A DNA stretch of 64,000 bases from NCBI GenBank assembly GCA_032690845.1, contig CM064426.1, positions 62,162,631 through 62,226,630 on the forward strand. Reading direction: 5' to 3'. A program made the translations under genes and the position numbers. The DNA is from Eleusine coracana subsp. coracana (Eukaryota; Streptophyta; Magnoliopsida; Poales; Poaceae). Below the pieces are notes generated by a model. That model saw only the letters and a list, made by a program, of their open reading frames with translations, did not search any database and was not told the origin of the DNA. Below, one piece after another: positions 9,720 through 19,822 of the stretch. Numbering within the stretch: position 1 is the stretch's first letter; each line of letters opens with the position of its first letter.

Positions 9720-11749
9720 GAGAGGAACTAATTGTGTGATTTAAAAGGTCACTCTGGGTATATGTGGAGACAAGATGTAGCTAAACCATTTATTAGCTCT
9801 GGGGTGACGAATAGCCGAAATATACATTGTCACACGATGCTAGCAGAGTAAAGCATCAAAAACTTTAATTGCACATCTCTGCTACTTATGCACACACTAT
9901 ATTTGTATTGAACACATTTCGTGCATCTATCAATCCTTATCAATTATCAAGCATTTAACTGCAAAGCGCAAACAAATGTTTTGTATAGTCAATTAAATAA
10001 ATAAATGTTTACTCATAAAAAATCAGATAGGGAAAACAACGAGGCTGTCAGCAAATATAATACACGGAAGAACTTCCACTAATCACTATCCCAAACATAT
10101 CAATTAAGGGCATGGAAAAATCCGATATAAACCAGTAACAATTTATGACAATGTGCAACCTTGCAGCACAAAAAGGCTTAAGACTACTGTTCCTTCATGC
10201 ACAAGAACAAAATTATTAAAAATATATAGTCCAACTCTCCAAGCGAGCATCAAAATTTTTGAATTATCTCCTCACCCTTTGTTATCTTTCCTAAGATCTA
10301 TCACTACACACACAGGAAACAAATAAAGCATCAAGGACCAGGCATATGTACATACCTAAAATTTGCAAGTAAAGGAAAGAAAATTGAAGGTCAACATATA
10401 AAAGTAGTTGGAAGTCCTTACCTTCCAATGTGGTAGATAAACTTCTCACACTAAACTCAAAATGACACTTGACTCTCTCTTTATATGGTAGAATAATTAG
10501 ATTTAATTTACATTCCTGCAAAATAAATCCTCATCAACCTTGGAAGAATGAATCTAGCATAAAAGTTCAATATCAACTCTAGAAGGTCTAGAAGGAGAAA
10601 AGGCTATTTAATATATAACTTTTAAGCACACTATTTTTGGTTGTTTCAAAATAATTCAATCAAAAATGTTCAGTGATGTCAAAAACAATATGCTAAATAC
10701 AATAGTGATTAACAACAACATCATTAATAAACTTAAAATAGTCATTTTTTATTCGGTGTTCAGTAAAATATACCATCAGTAAATTGACATCAATCACTAC
10801 TGAAGAGAAAAACGTGCACCAAAAATAGAATAATGTCCCTAGTAAAGTAATCCAACTGAAACTAGTCATACCTAGAAATTTGAAAATAATTGTGATGTCA
10901 AAAATCAAACTGGGGCAATATTCAAAGTTCAGATAGAAAATCAGATAGGAGAGGTTGCTCATTGATGGCATACCTCCTAGGCAACATGAAATGGAGTGAT
11001 CTTCATCCTTATGCTATATCTGGCTGCATCAATACGCCGGGAAAAATATTAACTGCATGAAGAGAAAATGGCAAACATCATTTATTATTTGGTGTTCCTA
11101 ACCTATGAGGTAACTAATAGAGAAGCAAATCTGCGAGCCTACTGAGAAAAGCATTATAAAAAACAATTAGCTGACCTCTCAAATTTTACCAATACATGGT
11201 CCTGCAAACATGATGCATCCCGGACCAATGACCAGTCACCCTTCAATTAAATACAACATATAGAAAAATGGATAACAAATGATACATTAAAACGGAGTGC
11301 ACAACTGATAATTTGTTCATTTATGCATCAGACCATTTGCTCACTTTGAAATGCCAACATACTTATTAGGAGCACAACACTACAAATGCTAGCGGTAGTG
11401 TTGTTGTTCAAGCTCTGCACAGGCAGTTCGAACTAGAAAAATCAGGCAAACTGACTTGTAGCTAACAAGAGGAAGCTTTATTCATCCACCACTAATAATC
11501 AGAAGCGCTTTAACACATGATAACGACTTCCTAATACTAATCAATACACCTCCTAGGCCTTGATTCAAATCAAAATCAAACCATATTATTACAAAACCTC
11601 GTCCCAATATACCACTATGAGGAGAGGAGAGACAACAGTGAGCACAAGGGACATTGAGTGAGCATGAGTAACAGTGAGCACAACTCAGTGAGCACATTGA
11701 TCATAGGGACAGAAGGAGGGGGAAAGGGAGAAGGGAACAGGCGCACCTG
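9720..11749. other. AT-rich stretch, no supported gene, copy 1
   Basis: Mostly non-coding. A few minus-strand segments have splice-like edges, for example 10517-10424: an acceptor TTTTGCAG, an open 94-base stretch reading E-C-K-L-N-L-I-I-L, and a donor GAAG followed by GTAAGG. Another is 11046-10983, reading toward I-T-P-F-H-V-A and then TAG. They do not join into one clear gene and match no family I know. The copy 2 equivalent is 35893-37922. Confidence 0.4.
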
Positions 11750-12160
11750 GTGGAGCTCGTTGAAGGCCGAGATAGAGGAGGGAGCCCACGCTCGGGGAGC
11801 CAAAGAGGAGGAGCACGAGGTGGCACTCGAGGAGGCGTCGGGGAGCTCGCGCGATGGTCATCGAGGCCAAGACAGAGGAGGGGGCCCTGCATGATGGCCA
11901 TTGACGAGGGGAGGTGGCAGACGAAGGGCCGAGGAGGCAGGGGCGCAGTCGGGAGAGGAGGCGGCAGAGCTCGGGTAGTAGTCGTCGAGGCAGAGACAGA
12001 AAGAGGGTGGCCCGCACTATGGCCGTCGACGAGGGGAGGAGGCGGACGGAGGGCCGAGGAGACGGGGGCGTGGTTAGGAGAGGAGGTGGCGCTCGGTGCT
12101 TGGGCAGCATGACGGCGTTGTTCTTCTCCATCGTGGTTAGGGTTTGTGCCCCACCGCACC
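11750..12160. repeat. GC-rich degenerate tandem repeat (period about 125 bases), copy 1
   Basis: Two units, beginning near 11856 and 11982, share the order ATCGAGGCCAAGACAGAGG / ATGGCC...GACGAGGGGAGG / GGGCCGAGGA. The high GC content and the period leave several overlapping ORFs on both strands (up to 152 codons), which is typical of low-complexity GC-rich DNA. On the minus strand a CAAACCCTAACCACG segment and an ATG near 12131 could be the start of a gene whose promoter is displaced by element B at 12170, but no protein family is recognisable. Confidence 0.55.
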
Positions 12161-12169
12161 CGTGCCTAT

Positions 12170-12777
12170 TGTTGGCATTGAAATTTGACCGATCCTAGTG
12201 GTTAGCCACGTGGAGTCAGAATTGGCCAAAGTGGGCCCATTAGGCTTGTTTGTCTTTGATTATTTTTTAGTTTAGATTTAGTTTAGAATAAATCAAGTCA
12301 ATTTGTTTGAGAGTCTTGACCGAATCAGGTCAGAACCACTTGCATGGGGCTATAAATATGTAATAAGATCTGCACAAAAACAAGAACACTTTCGTTCAAT
12401 ACAATTCGGCGCATCGCCAAACTTTTTCTCAACAACATCCTCATCTCATGTGGGCTGCATTGGCTCTGATCTCAGCGAGAGACTTGGATTAGTCACCCTC
12501 GGTAATTTCATCGACTTCAGCTAGTATTTATCATTAAGTTGATATTTGAGTTGTTATCTTTGAAATTACTAGTTATCCGGTAATTAGATCTTAATTTGGT
12601 TTGTATCATCAACTCAGATTGCATTACTATCTCAGTTAGGTCTGATCTTCTATGATTTCTATGGCTTCTATAGGCCGAGTTTCAGATCTATTATTCGAGT
12701 CACTCGATCGATTATATCTATAATTAGATTAAACCTAGCTCTATTTGCCATGTTTGAACACTCTCTCGATTAAGTTC
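12170..12777 (+). mobile_element. Left part of the 5' LTR of element B, copy 1
   Basis: This begins TGTTGGCATTG and matches the first half of the solo LTR at 2236-3505 (inverted). It includes the promoter-like GGGGCTATAAATATGTAAT segment at about 12348-12366. It is cut at 12777 by insertion of element A; the AGTTC at 12773-12777 is the left TSD. The right half of this LTR is absent in copy 1 because the duplication junction truncates the nest. Confidence 0.9.
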
Positions 12778-13181
12778 TGTGGGATACTTGCTTTATGGGT
12801 ATCCGCATACAAGGCTAAGTCGGTGGCCGACCGGGTACTTCATCAACAAGGAAGCCGACCGACTCGGCTTGGAGTGCAAGACAAGAAAGATTAGACTTGC
12901 TATATAGAATCCTTGTAGAGTATGACTAGGACTCTACTTGTACCCCCCTGCCGACCGGATATATAAGGCGGCAGGGTACCCCCCATCGAGGGGAGAGGCA
13001 ATTAGACACAACTAGAGACATAACATCTCGTGACAATCAATACAATACAGAATATAGGACGTAGGGTTTTTACTCTTATTGAGAGGGCCCAAACTTGTAT
13101 AATTTGGAGTGTTGTGTAACCATCGTAGTTCTTGGTCTCGACGTAGTTCTATATATTTACTGCCGGTCTTGAGCATCGACA
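12778..13181 (+). repeat. 5' LTR of element A, copy 1
   Basis: A 404-bp LTR with TGTGGG...ATCGACA ends. It contains GGATATATAAGGCGG (TATA-like) near 12956-12970. It matches 38951-39354 almost perfectly and the 3' LTR 50199-50602 with about 25 differences. Confidence 0.93.
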
Positions 13182-13183
13182 GT

Positions 13184-13201
13184 TGGCGCGCCAGGTAGGG
13201 G
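13184..13201 (+). other. Putative primer-binding site of element A, copy 1
   Basis: TGGCGCGCCAGGTAGGGG lies two bases after the LTR end. It starts with the TGG expected opposite a tRNA CCA end. The tRNA is not assigned. Confidence 0.6.
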
Positions 13202-13232
13202 ACAAGGCTCGCTGGGATTCTCCGTCGACTAC

Positions 13233-15358
13233 GATGGCCAAACTTCCCTTCATCCAATACTCGCCGAACTTCAAGATTTCTTTTGGATTGCTCGACTTCA
13301 CGGTCGGTGACAATGGAGTCCTAGGTCTGAACGACTACAGATCAGACTCGGCCGCAGCCAGTCCCATGGCGTGATCACCGAGTCCGTCTGACATTATCCG
13401 TGCATTGATCCCACTCGGATCCGAGTAGGAGGACTCTTCCTTCGGATATGACTCGATGTCAGATCGGTCTTTTGATGAGGATACGGTCGGATCGACCTAC
13501 TCGTATCCCCATACAGTCAACATGGTGGATATAGTAGATCCTCCTGCTGGAAACCAGGATGAGGATCCAGATGCCAAAGAAGAAGGGAATCCAGCCGGTG
13601 GTCTCCAAAACCAGCCGACCGAAGGAGGCTAACAGGATGATAACCCGCCAGCTGATGAATTATTGGTCGGTCACCGCCGTCGACCAAGAGGGTCGCGCGG
13701 ATCGCGTAACGCACGCCGACTAGATCTTGGCCCTGAACTTGAAGTGGATGGTGTTAAGGTCTACCACACCCCACAGAACAACATCACCAGGGCCAAGACA
13801 TTGCTTGACACTTTAATGGTTGATGCCCACTATCAAACATCTGCTATGCAGAAGGCAGTGGCTATGCTCAAGGCCGCAGCAGCACAAGATGCTGCAAAGT
13901 CTCAGTCGGTCGCAAGTTCCAGCCATGTATCTCCTCAGGATCGACAAAGGCGTGAAGACCTGAGAAATTCTCTCAGCCTCTATGATGGATGAGACACCAT
14001 CAACTCTCACCACGAGGAAGAACGGCGTCATCGAAGGATGGATGCCCGTCGGAAAGACCGATAGGACGACCGACGAGAAGACCGACGGGACAACCAACGG
14101 GATGATCGTCAGAATCCTCCTCTAAGAGATAACCGTGACGACCGACGTCGACATGACGATCGGGATCGACGTGATAATGATGGCAATCGACGACGTCATC
14201 ATGATGAGGATGTCGGCCCACGCCACCGTCGTAGCCCAACTACGTCCCCAAACCGGCAAAGGCGGTCACCAACGCTGACTGACAATGAGATTGATGGCAT
14301 CAAGGCTTACGTCCCTTGGCTTCGCATTGCTCGATGGCTGAAAGGATTTAAGCTGGTTCCCATCGAAAAATATGATGGACAAACCAACCCCCAAGAGTGG
14401 CTACAACTCTATAGCACGGCGATCCGGTCGGCTAGAGGTGATTCCTACGTAATGGCTAATTACCTTCCGGTCTGCTTAGATCCTGCCGTTCGGATATGGC
14501 TCACATCTCTACCTGAGGAGAGTCACATCTTGGGGAGACCTCAACAGGAAACTCATAGAAAGTTTCCAAGAAACTTGCAACCGACCAGGCAACCACTTCA
14601 ACCTCACTCGAATCAAGCAAAAAGGAAACGAGCCTCTTCGCGATTACATCAAGCGGTTTTGCGCTAAGAAGACTGAGATCCCCAATGTCCCCAATCAGCA
14701 GATCATTACTGCTTTCCTAGGTGGAATTCGCAATGATGATCTGGTCCGGGAAATTGGTTGGAGGAACCATGATCTCAAGCTCACCGCTCAAGAGTGCTTC
14801 AAGATTGCTGATAAGTATGCATCAGGAGTGTCTGCAGTTGATGATATCCGAGGAAAGGGCAAGGAGAAGCGGTCGGACAAGCCTGAGTCCTCCAAGAAGG
14901 ACAAGAAGAGAAAACCTGACAATGCTGTCAACACAGTGGACCGGTTTTGGAAGAATCCTCGGACGAACCAGTCGTCTACTGATGAGTTGTTGAGTGGCAT
15001 TTGCCCTTGGCGCCCCAAGAGAAACCACAAAGCAAAGGATTGCTATTATCTGAAGGGTTTTGAAACAACTGCGCTCAAGGTGGCCAAAGATCCCCCGAGG
15101 CGCAACAATAGCAACAAAGATAAGCCTAAGGATGATGATGACAAGGATGATTCAGGAGAGTTCCGGGAGCCCCGCAAAGAAGTAAACTTCATCTTTGGAG
15201 GCCCGGATGCCTATAGATCCAAGCGCAAGCAAAAGTTAGAGCTTCGAGAGATTAACTCGGTGGAGCCAGCTACGTCTCAGTACACGAGGTGGTCTAAGAT
15301 GCCAATCACCTTTGATCGGTCGGACCATCCTAAACATCTACCAAAACCAGGTCGGTAA
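13233..15358 (+). pseudogene. Element A gag region, copy 1
   Basis: This encodes the capsid-type protein that packages element RNA. The open pieces are: a leader; an acidic stretch from 13457 broken here by TAA at 13630 (CAA in copy 2); an Arg/Asp-rich low-complexity stretch at about 13990-14230; and the retrotransposon gag domain from about 14350, starting K-L-V-P-I-E-K-Y-D-G and continuing over a frame change near 14535 to about 14830. From 14828 the frame runs into a Lys-rich tail with a zinc-knuckle-like C-P-W-R-P-K...N-H...D-C at about 15001-15042, in which an expected His appears as Arg. It ends in TAA at 15356. Confidence 0.75.
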
Positions 15359-18300
15359 CCATTGGTGCTTGCTGCGACTATGAAGGAGGTGAAGTTTAAC
15401 AGAGTACTCATCGATGGAGGAAGCAGTTTGGACTTAATCTTCACCAGGACTCCTCAAGAGCTCGGTCTATCAATCAATGACCTCCAACCGAGTTCTTCAC
15501 CCTTTTATGGGATTGTACCTGGTAAGACTTCAGTCTCAATTGGACAAATCACTCTGCCAGTCACCTTTGGCATCCATGATAATTTTAGGATAGAGCGTAT
15601 CCTCTTCTAGGTGGCAGACTTTGAGTCAGCATACCATGCTATCATCGGTCGACCGGCGATGGCCAGGTTTATGGCTGTTCCACACTATCCGTATCTCACC
15701 CTCAAGATGCCAGGCCCGAACGGAATAATCTCCCTCCACTCTGATCTTCGGAATTCTTTTGATTGTGATATGCAGAGTTGTGAGATGGCTACCAAACAGT
15801 TGATGCTGTCATACCAAAAGGAGATCCAGAAGGCAGTCGATATAGAGGAGCAGACTGGAATGGAGGTTCCGACAAAGAAACCTACCAAGGACAAGATCCA
15901 GACCGATGACATCCAAACCAAGGAGATTTCGCTCGATCCTGAGGACCCCGATAAGGTGACTTATGCTGGGGTCAACCTTGATGAAAAATAGGAACTCGCG
16001 CTCTCTCTTTTCCTCCAGGAAAATAGGGATATCTTTGCATGGAAACCATCTGACATACCGAGAGTTTCTAGGGAAAAAATTGAGCACATGTTAAGGGTAC
16101 CTCTAGGGGCGACCCCTATTTGCCAAAGGCTTAGAAGATTTGCGCAAGTCCGCAAGGATGCTATGAAGAAGGAGATAGTTAGATTGTTAGAAGCTAAGTT
16201 TATAAAGGAGGTGTATCATCCCGACTGGTTAGCAAATCTAGTCCTTGTACCTAAAAAGAATAAAGAGTAGAGGATGTGTGTTGATTATACCAATCTCAAC
16301 AAGGTCTGCCCAAAAGACCCCTTCGCTCTTCCTCGTATTGATCAGATTGTAGATTCGACAACCGGGTGTGAGCTTTTAAGCTTTCTAGATGCCTATTCAG
16401 GCTATCACCAGATCCCACTGAGAGTCGAAGATCAGATCAAGACTTCCTTTATAACACCCTTCGGCGCCTATTGCTATATCACTATGTCGTTCGGTCTGAA
16501 AAATGCTGGCATGACTTACCAACAAGGTATTCAATGCTGCCTTGCCACACAGATCGGTCGGAACACTGAAGCGTATGTTGACGACATCATTGTCAAGACT
16601 CGGAAAGTCGAAGAACTTCTCTCTGACCTGGCAGAAACCTTTGACAATCTGAGACATTATTCAATGAAGCTGAATCCTAAAAAGTGTGTTTTTGGGGTTC
16701 CATCGAGAAAGTTACTCGGTTACATCATTTCAAACTGAGGTATAGAGGCTAACCCAGATAAAATCGAGGCAATCCTTGATATGAAGCCGCCTAATTCTCA
16801 AAGGGATGTTCAGAAGCTGACCGGATGCATGGCATCCTTGAGTCGCTTTATTTCCCGATTGGGGGTTAGGGGATTACCACTCTTCCGATTGCTTAAAAAG
16901 TAGGACGACTTTGTTTGGTTTGAGGAAGCGCAGTCGGCATTGGACGAATTAAAGATTTATCTCAGCAGTATTCTAGTGTTGGTGCCTCTGGAGCCAGGAG
17001 AAAAACTTCAGCTTTACATCTCGGCCACAACCCAGGTTGTGAGTACTATTTTGACAGTCGACCGAGAAGAAGAGGGACATGTGCAAAAAATACAGCATCC
17101 AGTCTACTTTGTGAGCGAGGTTCTTAGCGCCTCTAAGACAAGGTGCCAACAGATCTTGAAGTTGTTATATGCATTATTAATCACCTCGAGGAAGTTGAAG
17201 CACTATTTCTAATCTCATCCAATTGAAGTTCAAACTTCTTTTGCACTCGGGACGAGAAGCTGAAGGAAAAATAGCCATGTGGGCAGTCGAACTTGGTCAG
17301 TATACTATTACGTTCGCACCTCGGTCGGCTATAAAGGGACAAGTGTTAGCTGAATTCGTTGCCGAGTGGACAGAGATTCAAAATCCTCCTGCTGCCCAAG
17401 ATATCGAGTACTGGAAAATGAACTTTGATGGTTCCCTTCAATTACAAGGGGCAGGTGTGGGAGTTGTATTTATCTTGCCTACTGGAGAAAGGCTTCGATA
17501 CGTCTTTCAAATTATGTTTTGCGCGTCTAATAATGCTGCAGAATATGAAGCTCTCCTACACGGTCTGCACATTGCTGTGTCACTTGGCATTAAGCGCATC
17601 AACATATTTGGTGATTCAACCTTGGTCATTAATTAGGTCACCAAGGATTGGAATTGTGTAGATGATAACATGAGTGCTTATTGCCAAGTGCGAAAACTCG
17701 AAGACATGTTTGATGGATTGAAGTTCACATATGTTCTCCGAGATAATAACCAGGCGGCTGATGAGTTAGCCAAGATAGGATCATCTCAGTCTACAGTACC
17801 GCCGGGTGTTTTCCTACATGTTCTGGATTCCCCAACAATTTCTCCCCGGTTGAACATGTTGATGAATATTATTGCTGATCTTGTTGACGATGACGTCTCC
17901 AAGACTGACTGGCGCGACCCACTCATTCAGTATTTGGATAAGGGAACGCTGCACTAGGATCCTGATGAGCAGCAAAGGTTGGAGATCCGATCTCGAGGAT
18001 ACTTGTTGGTGGGGGACCAACTTTACAAAATGGGTGGTTCCAACATTTTGATGCGATGCATCTCAATTCCTGAAGGCCAGAAGTTGGTAGAAGAGATTCA
18101 TTCGGGAATATGCGGCAATCATGCAGCTTCCAGGACTTTGGTCGGCAAAGCTTTTTGGCAAGGGTTTTATTGGCCCACGACGGTTGAAGATGCACACCAA
18201 GTTGTTCGGAAGTGTGAGGGTTGTCAATTCTTCGCTCAACAAACACATGTGCCTTCACAGCAACTTCACATGATACCATTGACTTGGCCTTTTGCTGTTT

Positions 18301-19112
18301 GGGGGCTTGATATTGTTGGTCCTTTCAAGAAAGCGCCAGGCGGGTTCACTCATTTGTTTGTTGCTATCGACAAATTCACCAAGTGGATTGAAGCAAAGCC
18401 GGTCGGCAAGATTACATCCAAGAAGGCGATCGAGTTTGTCAAAGATATATTCACTCGGTTTGGAGTTCCTCATGATATCATTACCGATAATGGCACTCAA
18501 TTCACTTCAGTGGAGTTCCGGGACTTTGCCGATAAGATGGGAATAAAGATCCACTTTGCATCAGTGGCTCATCCGAAAAGCAATGGGCAGGTCAAACGGG
18601 CCAATGGTATGATTCTTCAAGGATTAAAGCGGCGGATATTTGACAGATTCAAACCCTATGCCGGTCGGTGGGTCAAAGAGTTGTCTTCAGTCCTTTGGGG
18701 GCTTCGGACAAACACCAGTCAGGCTACTGGACAATCACCTTTTTCATTGGTCTATGGCTCAGAAGCTATGTTGCCGACTGAGGTCAGTCTTGTCTCGGCA
18801 CGAGTTCAAGCGTACAATGAAAAGCTTTCTAAGGAGAACCGAGAGATTGATTTGATTGCGGCAGAGGAGTTGCGTGATCACGCTCTGTTTTGGTCGGCAC
18901 TCTACCAACAAGTCTTGCGTCGTTATTATGATAAGAACATCCGTAGTCGCCACTTTCAAGTTGGAGACCTAGTGCTTCACCGAGTGCAATCGACAAAGAA
19001 TCAGCATAAGCTCTCTCCGAAGTGGGAAGGACCATATGTAGTGAAGGAAGTCACTTGCCTGGGGGCTTACCGACTAATGTATGAAGACGGTGATGATATT
19101 CCAAACTCCTGA
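15359..19112 (+). pseudogene. Element A pol region (PR-RT-RNH-aRNH-INT), copy 1
   Basis: Domains in order: protease with L-I-D-G-G-S-S (about 15404-15424); reverse transcriptase (16088-16738) with Y-V-D-D at 16574-16585; RNase H (16940-17212); archaeal-type RNase H (about 17400-17800) with N-F-D-G-S and N-A-A-E-Y; integrase (17979-19112, 377 codons open) with a His-His-Cys-Cys finger and a D...D catalytic core. One frame runs from 14828 to 17212 with stops at 15356, 15608, 15989, 16268, 16736, 16901 and 17210. After a single frame change it continues to 19112 with stops at 17634 and 17955. Several fit CAG/CAA/CGA or TGG codons mutated by C-to-T or G-to-A. The integrase third catalytic residue, normally Glu in G-Q-V-E-R-A-N, is Lys (AAA, 18594-18596). 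Inactive. Confidence 0.88.
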
Positions 19113-19822
19113 AACATAAATTAGCTACGTCGTTTCTATACTTAGCTATTATTTTGTGTATTTATACATTATTTATGAATGAAACTTCGGTCTTTTTTAA
19201 TGAAAGATTTTCTGATGATTTTCATTCTATATTTGTCTCGATTCCTTAATTTATACTATTAAACAATCGAGCCAAGGGGCTAGTAATAATGTCCCATCTC
19301 GGTCTAACCATATTTTGGTTTTGGCCTATTTTTTGACCAACTTATTATCATGAGATCTTGAGATCTTGAATTTTGGTCTTTATTATTTTAGTCTTATGCT
19401 TATACATCATGGTTAAATACTTTGTGTTGCACATCAGACTACCACTACACTAAACCCAGAGCCAAAAGTGTGAGAGGTCATGTGTCGATTGGTCGATTTT
19501 GTTTGTTACGTGGTTACGGGTTACAACCTAATATGTTATGACAGACCGCTGCAATCTTTGTTTCTCTTGATAGAAACATGTCAATGATATCTTTGTCAAA
19601 CTTCTAAACCTATAAAAGCATAAGATTAGTTTATACACAAGTATCATTACAAAAACACTACTAATGTTTTACAATATTACAGGATTATATCTCCTTTAAA
19701 GGAGAGGAAGAGTCAGCCCGAAGTTCAACCTCTGGAGTTGCTAGGGGAGTCAGCACGGTCGGATTGATTTCTATATTTTCGACCAAGGCCTGGGAAGTCT
19801 CTAGCATGGAATCCAGGAGCAG
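19113..19822. other. Spacer between integrase and antisense ORF of element A, copy 1
   Basis: AT-rich internal DNA of element A without a coding signal on either strand. It probably includes the converging transcript ends. The copy 2 equivalent is 45286-45995. Confidence 0.5.

Noticed and set aside
11685..12159. ORFs of 120-152 codons on both strands of the GC-rich region
   Set aside because: They overlap in several frames, are low complexity (Arg/Gly- or Pro/Ser-rich) and follow the about 125-base repeat period. This is what GC-rich tandem repeats give by chance, and no family motif is visible.
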